Shown here: piece by piece, positions 55,977 through 64,000 of the stretch
Numbering within the stretch: the first letter of the stretch is position 1
Layout of the letters: each line of letters opens with the position of its first letter
Source: Devosia ginsengisoli
GTDB lineage: Bacteria > Pseudomonadota > Alphaproteobacteria > Rhizobiales > Devosiaceae
Direction of reading: 5' to 3'
Assembly (NCBI RefSeq): GCF_007859655.1
Contig: NZ_CP042304.1
Span: 2,232,001-2,296,000 of the forward strand
Length of the DNA stretch: 64,000 nt
Notes under the pieces: generated by a model
What the model was told of the DNA's origin: nothing
Databases searched by the model: none
Seen by the model: the letters and a program-made list of their open reading frames with translations, nothing else
Program-made: the position numbers and the translations under genes

Positions 55977-56897
55977 CTAGGGCTTCAATCCGGCCGGCAC
56001 CGGCGGGGTCTCGTAGAGCAGCGTAATCTCGATCCGCTCATTGGCCGCCATATAGGGGTCGTTGGGGAAGAACGGCTCCGCCGTCGACCGGCCCACGACC
56101 GAGTTGACGTGATCATCGGCCAGCCCGAATTCACCCAGAATCTGCCGCACCGTATTGGCGCGATCGGCCGACAGCTCCCATGAGCCGTAGCGCGGATTGG
56201 CATAGACCCCGCCGGCCGCCGTATGGCCCGAAATCCGCACCGGGTTCGACAGTTTCTGCAGGATCGGCGCAATCGCCGCGATGGCCTTTCGCGTCACCTC
56301 GTTGGGATATTTCGACCCCTCCGGGAACATCGGCCGCCCCTCCTGGTCGATGATGCGGATATTGAGGCCTTCCTCAGTCTCTTCGACGATCAGGTTATCG
56401 GCAATTTCGGTAATGGCCGGCATGGCTTGCCAGGCCTGTCGGATACTCGCCGCAGCGCTGTGAAAGCCCTGGTCTTCCTCGGCCTTGAGATCGGTTTGCG
56501 AGGCATTGGTGGTTTCGAATTCATTGCCCTGCTGCTGGTCGCGACCGCTCATCGCGCCCGTCACCGTGCCGAATTCCTCGCCCTTGGGCGTCACCGAGGC
56601 ATCCACCCTCTCCTGGGGAGTCGAGCCCTGCATCAGGGCATCGGAATCATCCAGCGCCGTGCCGCCCATCAGCCCACCCGAACCACTGGTGGTCGGGCTG
56701 ACATTGGGTGGCGCGAAATAGGAGGCCAGACCTTCCTTCTGCTCGGGCGTCGTCATGCTGATCAGCCAGAGCAGCAGGAAGAAGGCCATCATGGCGGTCA
56801 CGAAGTCGGCATAGGCGATCTTCCACGCGCCACCATGGTGGGCATGCTTCTTCTTCTTGACCTTCTTGATGATGATCGGCTGGTCGAAATTCGCCAT
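55977..56897 (-). CDS. motB: Flagellar motor protein MotB
   Basis: MotB is the stator subunit that anchors to peptidoglycan and carries protons with MotA. This 306-aa protein has a lysine-rich N-terminus (KKVKKKKHAHHGG), the single transmembrane helix with the proton-carrying Asp31 (YADFVTAMMAFFLLLWL), a long linker, and a C-terminal OmpA-like peptidoglycan-binding domain (SGHTAAGG, WELSADRANTVRQIL). It starts 21 bp after motA in the same operon. Confidence 0.95.
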   Translation of the reverse strand: MANFDQPIIIKKVKKKKHAHHGGAWKIAYADFVTAMMAFFLLLWLISMTTPEQKEGLASYFAPPNVSPTTSGSGGLMGGTALDDSDALMQGSTPQERVDASVTPKGEEFGTVTGAMSGRDQQQGNEFETTNASQTDLKAEEDQGFHSAAASIRQAWQAMPAITEIADNLIVEETEEGLNIRIIDQEGRPMFPEGSKYPNEVTRKAIAAIAPILQKLSNPVRISGHTAAGGVYANPRYGSWELSADRANTVRQILGEFGLADDHVNSVVGRSTAEPFFPNDPYMAANERIEITLLYETPPVPAGLKP

Positions 56898-56918
56898 TCT
56901 GGCTTCCTGGAGCTTGAC

Positions 56919-57782
56919 CTATGTGGCGGCGGGCAGGTTCGCCGTCGCCTCGTCGATTTCGGCAAAGCTGGGCCGGTCTTCCGACATCAGCGCCTTGCGC
57001 GCGAATTCGATGGCCATGACCGGCACCTGGCCGGAAATGTGGGCCAGCAGCCCGACCTTGAGCGACAGGAAATACTTGTCTTCCGCCTCGTAGATATTGC
57101 GCAGCGACTGCGCGAACGGCCCGAAAAAGCCATAGGCCACGAAGACGCCGAAGAAGGTGCCGACCAGCGCGCCGCCGATCATGTGGCCCAGCACTTCGGG
57201 TGGCTCGCTGATCGCGCCCATCGTGTGAATCACGCCCAGCACGGCCGCCACGATGCCCAAAGCCGGCGTCCCATCGGCCAGCGCCTGCATGGCATTGACG
57301 ACGCGCTCGTTCTCCTGGTGGTGGGTTTCCAGTTCCTCATCCATCAGGGCTTCCATCTCGTGGACATTGTTGGAGCCCAGCGTCACCATGCGGAGATAGT
57401 CGCACACGAACTCGACGGCGTGGTGATTGTTGGCAAAGGTCGGGAAGCGCGCGAACAGCGTCGATTCATGCGGGTTTTCGATATGCTGCTCCAGCGCCAG
57501 GATGCCCTTGGACTGCACCAGCTTGTAGAGGCTGAACTGCATGCCGAGCAGTTCGACATAGGCCGCCTTGTTGTATTTCGGCCCCTTGAACAGCGTGCCG
57601 AACACACTCATCGTCTGCTTCAGCACCGGCCCGGTATTGCCGATGACGTAAGCCCCCATGGCCGCGCCGAGAATGATGACGAATTCGAAGGGCTGCCACA
57701 GCACATAGAGATGCCCGCCGACCCCCATATACCCGCCGATGACGCTGCCCACGACGATGAGGATGCCGATTAGAAGACGCAT
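56919..57782 (-). CDS. motA: Flagellar motor stator protein MotA
   Basis: MotA (287 aa) has four transmembrane helices: two near the N-terminus (residues 2-50) and two near residues 165-225, with a large cytoplasmic loop between that contacts FliG. The conserved GPVLKQTMSVF, EDEL-like charged region and TPALGIVAAVLGVIHTMG segments match. It is followed by motB. No other flagellar genes are in the window. Confidence 0.96.
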   Translation of the reverse strand: MRLLIGILIVVGSVIGGYMGVGGHLYVLWQPFEFVIILGAAMGAYVIGNTGPVLKQTMSVFGTLFKGPKYNKAAYVELLGMQFSLYKLVQSKGILALEQHIENPHESTLFARFPTFANNHHAVEFVCDYLRMVTLGSNNVHEMEALMDEELETHHQENERVVNAMQALADGTPALGIVAAVLGVIHTMGAISEPPEVLGHMIGGALVGTFFGVFVAYGFFGPFAQSLRNIYEAEDKYFLSLKVGLLAHISGQVPVMAIEFARKALMSEDRPSFAEIDEATANLPAAT

Positions 57783-57836
57783 TAGACCTGAAACTCACCT
57801 TGTGGACGACATCGTTTCCAGGTCGGCATTATCGGT

Positions 57837-57873
57837 CGGTTTACCTTAACAGCCGGTTTACCCATGGGTTTAC
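57837..57873. promoter_or_regulatory. Triple GGTTTAC repeat upstream of motA
   Basis: GGTTTAC occurs at 57838, 57855 and 57867, the first two within an extended CGGTTTACC. The repeats lie 55-90 bp before the motA start. They may be a regulator site for flagellar genes. They do not match the CtrA consensus well. Confidence 0.4.
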
Positions 57874-57974
57874 GCCCGGTTGCACAATGGCGGCCGGGTC
57901 ATGCCACAAGGCTTAAGATGGCGGTGGGCAGTTGAATTGAATCCCGCCGTCGCGGGCAGGATCGGGGCGCAGGT

Positions 57975-58190
57975 CTAACCCCAGAGGCCGCGCTGGCTGC
58001 GGGCATGGATGACCTGGCGCAGGAAGACTTCCGCGGGGCGATAGTACCAGGCCAGTTCCGCCGGCGATTGCGCCGGCCCCAGTTCGGCCGGTAGGCATTC
58101 GACCCGCAGGGCGGCACGCATGGCGCATCCGAGGTAATAAACCCCGCCGGTCATCAGAAAGATCGCGCTCGCCAACAGGTCTAAACTCAC
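57975..58190 (-). CDS. Small membrane-anchored protein of unknown function
   Basis: This 71-aa protein starts with GTG at 58190, with GGGGGA seven bases upstream. It has an N-terminal hydrophobic helix (LASAIFLMTGGVYYLGCAM) and a short cytoplasmic-type tail with WYYRPAEVFLRQV. No family is recognised. Larger frames on the same strand that overlap it look less protein-like. Single gene between motA and the sugar-acid cassette. Confidence 0.55.
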   Translation of the reverse strand: MSLDLLASAIFLMTGGVYYLGCAMRAALRVECLPAELGPAQSPAELAWYYRPAEVFLRQVIHARSQRGLWG

Positions 58191-58314
58191 GACAAGTCCC
58201 CCAAAACAATTGCCGTGAAATATAGACGGATGCGCCGCTACCCCAAGAAAAACGACCCATTAAGCCTAACCGGCTCAAGTCTATCCATTAATCGAACAAC
58301 GAAACCGGAAATGC

Positions 58315-59025
58315 CTAGCGCTTTTCGCGCTGTCTCCAGGCCGCGAATTCCGCGGTGAAGCGGTCCTGCGTTTTGGGATAAAGACCGATGATCGGGGTAC
58401 CCGCCTTGACCTGCTCGACCACGAAATCCTCATAGGCGGTCATTTCAACCGCCTCGTCGGCTACCTCTTCAGCTATGGCCTGGGGAATGACGATCACGCA
58501 ATCGTCGTCACCCACCACGATATCGTCCGGAAACACCGCCACATCGCCGCAACCGATCGGCATGTTGAGGTCCAGGGCCTCATGCAGGGTCAGGTTGGTC
58601 GGACTGGATGGGCGGGTATGATAGGCGGGAATATCGAGCGCCCCAATCGTGGCGGCGTCGCGGAAACCGCCATCGGTGACGACCCCGGCCACGCCGCGCA
58701 CCATCAGGCGGGTGACCAATATGTCCCCGGCCGAAGCGGCGCGCGGATCCTTGCGACTATCCATCACCAGCACATGACCCGGAGGGCACGTTTCCACGGC
58801 CACGCGTTGCGGATGCGCTGGATTGCGGAATTCGGCCAGTTGGTTGCGATCCTCCCGCGCCGGAATATAGCGCAAAGTGAAAGCCGGGCCGACCATGTTG
58901 CGCCCCTTGGCCGTGATCGGATGCACACCCTGGATCACCTGGTTGCGCAAACCGCGCTTGAACAGGGCCGTGGCCAGGGTGGCGACGGAAACACCCGCCA
59001 GCTTTTCACGCAGGATCTCATTCAT
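58315..59025 (-). CDS. RraA/HMG aldolase family protein
   Basis: This 236-aa protein is of the RraA-like fold (formerly annotated dimethylmenaquinone methyltransferase). It has the metal-binding and catalytic segment TDGGFRDAATI and the typical GDVAVFPDDIVVGDDDCVIVIP. Enzymatic members cleave 4-hydroxy-2-oxo acids; others only bind RNase E. In a sugar-acid cassette the aldolase or decarboxylase role is more likely. It is the last gene after DapA-like and IlvD-like genes, 18 bp apart. Confidence 0.9.
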   Translation of the reverse strand: MNEILREKLAGVSVATLATALFKRGLRNQVIQGVHPITAKGRNMVGPAFTLRYIPAREDRNQLAEFRNPAHPQRVAVETCPPGHVLVMDSRKDPRAASAGDILVTRLMVRGVAGVVTDGGFRDAATIGALDIPAYHTRPSSPTNLTLHEALDLNMPIGCGDVAVFPDDIVVGDDDCVIVIPQAIAEEVADEAVEMTAYEDFVVEQVKAGTPIIGLYPKTQDRFTAEFAAWRQREKR

Positions 59026-59043
59026 GGCGGCATTCCTCGGCGG

Positions 59044-59943
59044 TCAGGTGAGCTGGTTGGCGGCGATGAAAGCGTCGAGCTTGGCCTGCTGGCTTGATGT
59101 CAGCGGCCAGGCCGAGGGTGGCCGGGTCGGTCCGCAATCGCGGCCCAGCGCCAGCAATGCCGCCTTGACCCCGGTGACATTGGTGCCGTTCATCTCCTCG
59201 GCGCGGATTTCCTCAAAGGCCTTCATGCCTGAGATAAGCCGGTTGGCTTCGGTGTAGTCGCTCGCTTCCAGCGCCGCATGGATGGCCAGCGACCGTTCGG
59301 GCCAAACATTGATGAGACCGGAGGTGAAGCCGCGCGCGCCCACGGCATAAAAGGCCGGCGCCCAGACTTCTGCCAGCCCCCCAACCCAGACGATGGCCGG
59401 ATCGCATGCGGCAATGGCTTCGGCCAGCTTGAGCGGGTTGGGCGTGGCCCATTTGACGCCCTTGACGCCGGGGCGGGCGCAGAGCTCCGCGATAGCCTTG
59501 GTGCCGATGGCGTCATTGCGCAGATAGAGCATCATGGGCAGCCCGCCCGACGCGTCGGCAATGGCATCCATATAGTCGACAATGCCGCGCGGCGAGACGA
59601 AGGGATCGGGTGGCTGATGCACCATGAGCGCAGTCGCCCCGGCCGCCGCGGAGGCTTTTGCCAGGGCGCAAGCATCGCGGATGCCGCGCCCGATTCCGGC
59701 CAGCAGCGGCGCACGCCCGTCGATCAGGCCCGCCACTTCACGCACCATGGTCGCCGCTTCTTCGATGGTGAGCGCGTAGAATTCACCGGTATTGCCGTTG
59801 ACGACAGGCATATGCAGGCCCGCCCCAAGTGCACGATCGATAATGGGCGCGAGGCGCCCGGGCGCAACATCGCCATTGGCGTCGTAGGGCGTAACGAGAA
59901 TGCCGGAAATGCCGGTCAGCGCCTGATCGAGGGACAGCATCAT
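59044..59943 (-). CDS. DapA-family aldolase/dehydratase for sugar acids
   Basis: This 299-aa Class I (Schiff-base) enzyme is of the dihydrodipicolinate synthase/N-acetylneuraminate lyase family. It shows GNTGEFYALT, the Tyr in MLYLRND and the Schiff-base Lys in VKGVKWATP. In cassettes with an IlvD/Edd dehydratase it usually acts on 2-keto-3-deoxy sugar acids, either cleaving or dehydrating them. The exact sugar is not shown by the sequence. It starts 15 bp after the dehydratase stop. Confidence 0.88.
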   Translation of the reverse strand: MMLSLDQALTGISGILVTPYDANGDVAPGRLAPIIDRALGAGLHMPVVNGNTGEFYALTIEEAATMVREVAGLIDGRAPLLAGIGRGIRDACALAKASAAAGATALMVHQPPDPFVSPRGIVDYMDAIADASGGLPMMLYLRNDAIGTKAIAELCARPGVKGVKWATPNPLKLAEAIAACDPAIVWVGGLAEVWAPAFYAVGARGFTSGLINVWPERSLAIHAALEASDYTEANRLISGMKAFEEIRAEEMNGTNVTGVKAALLALGRDCGPTRPPSAWPLTSSQQAKLDAFIAANQLT

Positions 59944-59958
59944 GATAGACCTTGATAG

Positions 59959-61701
59959 CTAGAAAATGTCGGGTTCGCCGGCGGCAGCGCCGAAATCGCG
60001 TTCGAGGAAATCGAAGTCGCAGCCCTTGTCGGCCTGGGTGACGTGCCTGGTATACATCCAGCCCCAGCCGCGCTCGAAACGAGGCTCGGGCGGCGACCAG
60101 ACGGCCCGGCGCCGCTCCAGCTCGTCCTCGGCGACCAGCATGTCGAGGCGCCGATTGGGCAGGTCCAGCCGCACGATATCGCCGGTCTTCAGCAGGCCCA
60201 GCGGCCCGCCGACATAGGATTCGGGCGCCACATGCAGCACGCAGGCGCCATAAGACGTGCCGGACATGCGCGCATCGGAAATGCGCAGCATGTCGCGATG
60301 CCCCTGCTTGATCAGCGCTTTGGGAATGGGAAGCATGCCCCATTCCGGCATGGCCGGCCCGCCTTTCGGCCCGGCATTGCGCAGCACCAGAACATGGTCC
60401 GGCGTAACGGCCAGGTTTTCGTCCTCCACCGCCTTCTTCATCTCGGGATAGCTGTCAAAGACCAGTGCGGGGCCTTGGTGAACGTGGAATTTCACATCGC
60501 AAGCCGCCGGCTTGATGACGGCGCCATCAGGGCAAAGATTGCCCCGCAGAACCGCCAGCGAGCCCTCGTGATAAACCGGGTTCGAGAGCGGCCGGATGAC
60601 ATCGTCATTGTAGACCACGGCATCGGCGATATTCTCGCCCACCGTCTTGCCGTTGACGGTCAGGCAGGACGTATCGAGCCGGTCGGCGATCTGTTTCATC
60701 AATGCCCGCAACCCGCCGGCAAAGTAGAAGTCCTCCATCAGGTAATCCTTGCCGGACGGCCGGACATTGGCGAGCAGCGGGGTGACCCGGCCCAGCGCAT
60801 CGAGTTCATCGAGGCCGAGATCGATACCGGCACGCCGCGCCATGGCGACCAGATGCACGACGGCATTGGTCGAGCAGCCCGTCGCCATGGCGACGATGGC
60901 CGCATTGCGCACCGACGCTGCGGTGACAATGCGCGACGGCACCAAATCCTCCCAGACCATGTCGACGATCCGCCGGCCGCAATCCGCCGACATGCGCGAA
61001 TGGCCCGAATCCACGGCCGGGATTGAAGAGGCGCCCGGCAGGGTGAGGCCCAGCGCGTCGGTGATGGCAGTCATGGTGGACGCCGTGCCCATGGTCATGC
61101 AGACACCGGCCGAGCGGGCAATGCCGCCCTGCAGGCCGCGCCACTGTTCGTCGCTGACATTGCCGGCGCGCCGCTCGTCCCAGTATTTCCAGGCGTCGGA
61201 GCCCGAGCCCAGCACCGTGCCGGCATAATTACCGCGCAGCATGGGACCGGCTGGCAGGAAGATCAGCGGAATGCCGGCCGTAAGGGCACCCATCACCAGG
61301 CCCGGCGTGGTCTTGTCGCAACCGCCCATCAGCACCACGCCATCGAGCGGGTGCGAGCGGATCATCTCCTCGGTCTCCAAGGCCAACAGGTTGCGATAGA
61401 GCATGGAGGTGGGCTTGGTGAAACTCTCATCCACCGACAGTGTCGGCAGTTCGACCGCGAACCCGCCGGCCTGCGCGATACCGCGTTTGACCGACTGGAC
61501 CCGCTCGGGGAAATGGCTGTGGCACGAATTGAGCTCGGACCAGGTGTTGAGAATGCCGATCACCGGCCGGCCCATGAAATCTTCTTCCGAATAGCCCAAC
61601 TGCATCAGCCGCGACCGATGCCCGAAGCTGCGCAGATCATCCGGCGCGAACCACCGGGCCGACCGCAAATCTGCTGCCGTTTTGCGCGTAGCGTTGGCCA
61701 T
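59959..61701 (-). CDS. Sugar-acid dehydratase of the IlvD/Edd family
   Basis: This 580-aa Fe-S dehydratase is related to L-arabinonate/D-xylonate and gluconate dehydratases rather than to IlvD of valine synthesis. Conserved Cys in NSCHSHF, GGCDKTTPG and AGVCMTMGTASTM can hold the cluster, and the terminal half has NLCPDGAVIKPAA and ISDARMSGTSYGACVLH. I take the second of two adjacent ATGs (61701), which is 6 bases after GGAGG. It heads the cassette, and an operator lies 27-40 bp upstream. Confidence 0.9.
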   Translation of the reverse strand: MANATRKTAADLRSARWFAPDDLRSFGHRSRLMQLGYSEEDFMGRPVIGILNTWSELNSCHSHFPERVQSVKRGIAQAGGFAVELPTLSVDESFTKPTSMLYRNLLALETEEMIRSHPLDGVVLMGGCDKTTPGLVMGALTAGIPLIFLPAGPMLRGNYAGTVLGSGSDAWKYWDERRAGNVSDEQWRGLQGGIARSAGVCMTMGTASTMTAITDALGLTLPGASSIPAVDSGHSRMSADCGRRIVDMVWEDLVPSRIVTAASVRNAAIVAMATGCSTNAVVHLVAMARRAGIDLGLDELDALGRVTPLLANVRPSGKDYLMEDFYFAGGLRALMKQIADRLDTSCLTVNGKTVGENIADAVVYNDDVIRPLSNPVYHEGSLAVLRGNLCPDGAVIKPAACDVKFHVHQGPALVFDSYPEMKKAVEDENLAVTPDHVLVLRNAGPKGGPAMPEWGMLPIPKALIKQGHRDMLRISDARMSGTSYGACVLHVAPESYVGGPLGLLKTGDIVRLDLPNRRLDMLVAEDELERRRAVWSPPEPRFERGWGWMYTRHVTQADKGCDFDFLERDFGAAAGEPDIF

Positions 61702-61727
61702 CATGCTCCTCCATATCCGTGCCGCTG

Positions 61728-61741
61728 TGTATGCGCATACA
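61728..61741. promoter_or_regulatory. Operator palindrome before the sugar-acid dehydratase
   Basis: TGTATGCGCATACA, a perfect 14-bp palindrome with core ATGCGCAT. It lies about 27 bp before the dehydratase start, well placed to block transcription. It shares its core with the second site near the LacI gene. Confidence 0.75.
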
Positions 61742-61804
61742 TTTTGCACTGTCAATACGTTGCGATGGCAGATTGACAGGTAGCGCAACTATGCCACATC
61801 AATA

Positions 61805-61818
61805 TGCATGCGCATTCA
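61805..61818. promoter_or_regulatory. Second ATGCGCAT operator, near the LacI gene
   Basis: TGCATGCGCATTCA shares the 8-bp core ATGCGCAT (61808-61815), with one or two mismatches in the outer bases. It lies 79 bp before the LacI start, in the same intergenic region as the first site, about 77 bp apart, so one regulator could loop or control both directions. Confidence 0.65.
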
Positions 61819-61896
61819 TTCACGCTCGTCCGTCCGCTTCGCCAATCGACACCAGCAGTGCTTGGCGCGTCAGCGACCCTGGGGTAAGAGCGCTTC

Positions 61897-62928
61897 ATGA
61901 CCAATCGCGCCAAGGGCTCCGATCAGCTTCGCCGCAGCAGCGGCGTCACCATGACCGATGTGGGGCGCCTGGCCGGCGTCTCCCAGGTCACGGTTTCACG
62001 CGCCCTCTCGACGCCGCAAAAGGTGTCGCCCGAAACTTTGCAGCGCATCGAGGATGCCATCCGCCAGACCGGTTACGTGCCCAATGCCGTGGCCGGCGCC
62101 CTCGCCTCGAGCAAGAGCAATCTCGTGGCCGCCCTCATGCCCTCGGTCACCAACATCGTCTATTCCAGCATGCTCCATGCCTTTTCCGACATCATGTGGG
62201 GACACGGCTACCAGATCATCTTTTCCGAGACCGGCTTCGATCTCGACCGCGAAGAAAAGGCGATCGCCACCCATCTTTCGCGGCGGCCCGATGCGATGCT
62301 GCTCACCGGCATAAAGCACGGCCAGGGCGCGCGGCGCATGCTCGTCAATGCCGGCATTCCAGTGGTGGAAGTCTGGGACATCACCGATACCCCGATCGAT
62401 TGCTGCGTCGGTTTCTCTCACGCCGGCGCCGGCAGCGCCGCGGCGGATTTCGCCATCGAGGCCGGCTATCGCCACGCCGTCACCATCACGGCCGGCGACG
62501 AGCGGGCCTGCCGCCGGCGTGACGCCTTTGCCGCCCGCTTCGCCAAGCTTTCGCAGACACAGGTACCGGCCGTCGATTTTGACAGGTCCGCCTCGCTCGG
62601 CCTCGGCCGCCAGGCGCTGACCCAGGTGCTGGAACAGGGCGTATTGCCCGGCACCGTGCTGTTTTGCAGTTCAGACCAGTTCGCCCAGGGTGTGCTGGTG
62701 GAAGCGGCCGATCGCGGCCTGTCGGTGCCGCGCGATATCGCCGTCATCGGTTTCGGCGACCAGGAATTTGCCGCCTATACCGAGCCATCGCTGACCAGCA
62801 TCCGCATCGACCGGCAGATTCTGGGACAACTGGCCGCCAATGCCCTGGTGGACCGCTTCACCGCCGGCACGACGCTGAACGCCGTTCACGACGTGGGATT
62901 TGAACTCGTCCGGCGCAGCTCTGCATAA
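61897..62928 (+). CDS. LacI-family regulator of the sugar-acid cassette
   Basis: This 343-aa regulator has an N-terminal helix-turn-helix (MTDVGRLAGVSQVTVSRALS) and hinge (YVPNAVAGALASSKSNLVA), then an effector-binding domain (LTGIKHGQGARRMLVNAGIPVVE, VIGFGDQEFAAYTEPSLTSIRID). The hinge and core resemble the GntR/IdnR subgroup, which binds sugar acids. It is divergent from the sugar-acid dehydratase gene with two ATGCGCAT palindromes between. Confidence 0.93.
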   Translation: MTNRAKGSDQLRRSSGVTMTDVGRLAGVSQVTVSRALSTPQKVSPETLQRIEDAIRQTGYVPNAVAGALASSKSNLVAALMPSVTNIVYSSMLHAFSDIMWGHGYQIIFSETGFDLDREEKAIATHLSRRPDAMLLTGIKHGQGARRMLVNAGIPVVEVWDITDTPIDCCVGFSHAGAGSAAADFAIEAGYRHAVTITAGDERACRRRDAFAARFAKLSQTQVPAVDFDRSASLGLGRQALTQVLEQGVLPGTVLFCSSDQFAQGVLVEAADRGLSVPRDIAVIGFGDQEFAAYTEPSLTSIRIDRQILGQLAANALVDRFTAGTTLNAVHDVGFELVRRSSA

Positions 62929-63115
62929 CGATTGCGACATCAGCCGAAATGCCGATCGCTTTGCGCCTTTCTGCTGGTAGACCTCAAATGCGACAATGAG
63001 ATACACCTGCCGCTGACGAGGAATCATTCATAATTGTCGTCATGCCTGCGATGATGTCTTCATGGCAGAAAGCTGATTCTAGAACATGAGGAACTGAGCG
63101 CTGGGATTCGATGAC

Positions 63116-64000
63116 ATGATGCTTATTGCCCTGATCGGCTTGCCGTTTCTCGGTAGCGTGATTGCAGCACTGCTACCGTCGGGCGCGCGCACCGGGGCGG
63201 CGATCCTGGCCGGGTTGGTTGCACTTGTCTGTCTTGCCCTGACGATATTCAGCTATACCGGCATTGCCGGTGGGGAAGTCGTCCGCCACGACATTGCCTG
63301 GCTGCCCGATCTGGGCCTGAACGTGGTTCTCAGGCTGAACGGGTTTTCCTGGCTCTTCGCCATCATGATCACCGGGATCGGCTTTCTCGTCGTGCTCTAT
63401 GCACGCTACTACATGTCGCCGAAAGACCCGGTGCCGCGCTTCTTCTCGTTCCTGCTTGCCTTCATGGGCGCCATGCTCGGCATCGTGCTGTCGGGCAACC
63501 TGATCCAGTTGGTGATGTTCTGGGAACTGACCGGCATCTTCTCCTTCCTGCTGATCGGCTACTGGCACCACAATGCCGGCGCCCGCGACGGTGCGCGCAT
63601 GGCGCTGATCGTGACCGGCACGGGCGGGCTGGCGCTGCTGGTGGCCATGCTGCTCATGGGCCATATCGTGGGCAGCTATGACCTCGATGTGGTGCTGGCT
63701 TCCGGCGACACGATTCGCAACCATCCCTATTACATACCGACGCTGCTCCTGGTCCTGCTGGCGGCCTTCACCAAGAGCGCCCAGTTTCCCTTCCAGTTCT
63801 GGCTGCCCCGCGCCATGGCGGCGCCGACGCCGGTCTCGGCCTATCTGCACTCGGCCACCATGGTGAAGGCCGGCGTTTTCCTGCTGGTGCTGTTTTGGCC
63901 CGTCATGGCGGGAACCCAGGCCTGGCAGTGGATCGTTACCTATACCGGCCTCGCCACCCTGCTGATCGGCGCCTATTCGGCTATTTTCCAGCAGGACCTC
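63116..64000 (+). CDS. mrpA: Monovalent cation/H+ antiporter subunit A, N-terminal part (cut by the window)
   Basis: The first 295 residues of a large membrane protein of the Mrp/Mnh/Pha antiporter, subunit A. It has consecutive hydrophobic helices, the NuoL-like pattern FWELTGIFSFLLIGYWHH and KSAQFPFQFWLPRAMAAPTPVSAYLHSATMVKAGVFLL, which carries the conserved Lys and His of proton-pumping subunits. It should export Na+ or K+ in exchange for protons. Two ATGs (63116, 63119) are possible starts. Upstream 62929-63115 shows no gene that I can support. Confidence 0.93.
   Translation, partial: MMLIALIGLPFLGSVIAALLPSGARTGAAILAGLVALVCLALTIFSYTGIAGGEVVRHDIAWLPDLGLNVVLRLNGFSWLFAIMITGIGFLVVLYARYYMSPKDPVPRFFSFLLAFMGAMLGIVLSGNLIQLVMFWELTGIFSFLLIGYWHHNAGARDGARMALIVTGTGGLALLVAMLLMGHIVGSYDLDVVLASGDTIRNHPYYIPTLLLVLLAAFTKSAQFPFQFWLPRAMAAPTPVSAYLHSATMVKAGVFLLVLFWPVMAGTQAWQWIVTYTGLATLLIGAYSAIFQQDL

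Noticed and set aside
57913..58278. A 121-codon frame overlapping the 71-aa membrane protein
   Set aside because: The protein sequence is Arg/Pro-rich with no structure. The 71-aa frame has a membrane helix and a ribosome-binding site.
62929..63115. A riboswitch or small RNA before mrpA
   Set aside because: I could not see a recognisable fold or motif in these 187 bases.

Overview
The window is a high-GC, gene-dense piece of an alphaproteobacterial chromosome. The mdh-sucCDAB order, the Omp19-like lipoprotein inhibitor, the EpmA/EpmB/EF-P set, the YejABEF transporter and the many short intergenic palindromic repeats fit Hyphomicrobiales, perhaps Devosia or a relative. That placement is inference; no rRNA or other marker gene is present. 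I see no tRNA, rRNA, CRISPR array, insertion sequence or prophage.

Layout. 0-12.4 kb (minus strand): zapE, then the TCA block mdh, sucC, a small secreted protein, sucD, sucA, sucB, ending in a UUCG-loop terminator, followed by two small secreted proteins. An Omp19-like inhibitor lipoprotein and a 77-aa protein lie just above zapE. 12.5-18.3 kb (plus): yejB-yejE-yejF-yejA peptide importer. 18.4-28.1 kb (minus): tamB and tamA (outer-membrane assembly), then macB and macA (efflux). 28.3-32.3 kb (plus): a short-chain dehydrogenase, a membrane histidine kinase with its LuxR-type regulator, and a 46-codon small ORF. 32.3-36.9 kb: an Ldh2-type dehydrogenase divergent from an unusual three-gene oxygenase operon. 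36.9-39.7 kb: epmB and epmA facing efp. 39.8-40.6 kb: two small stress-type proteins. 40.7-55.9 kb: a carbohydrate locus with an oligopeptide-type ABC transporter, DUF2264 protein, 2-hydroxyacid dehydrogenase, acyltransferase-toroid fusion and ThuA-like protein in one long operon, divergent from an oligogalacturonate-lyase-like gene, plus a LacI regulator and an acetyl esterase. 56-58.2 kb: motB, motA and a small membrane protein. 58.3-62.9 kb: a sugar-acid cassette (RraA-like, DapA-like, IlvD/Edd dehydratase) divergent from a second LacI regulator. 63.1 kb to the end: the first part of an Mrp/Pha antiporter subunit A.

How genes work together. The 40.7-55.9 kb locus reads as import and cytoplasmic breakdown of acetylated uronic-acid oligomers, probably pectin-derived. 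It is likely controlled by the local LacI protein through repeated TTGCGT/ACGCAA half-sites found both in the divergent promoter and in front of the regulator. The sugar-acid cassette has its own ATGCGCAT palindromes for the second LacI protein.

The most unusual item is the oxygenase operon at 33.55-36.9 kb. The oxygenase keeps its mononuclear-iron motif but has lost the Rieske cluster ligands, while the adjacent reductase carries an intact Rieske domain at its N-terminus. This looks like relocation of the Rieske domain between subunits.

Three conserved genes (sucD, tamB, dppF) are each broken by a single-base shift at a run of five G/C. The shared pattern points to sequencing error rather than real inactivation.
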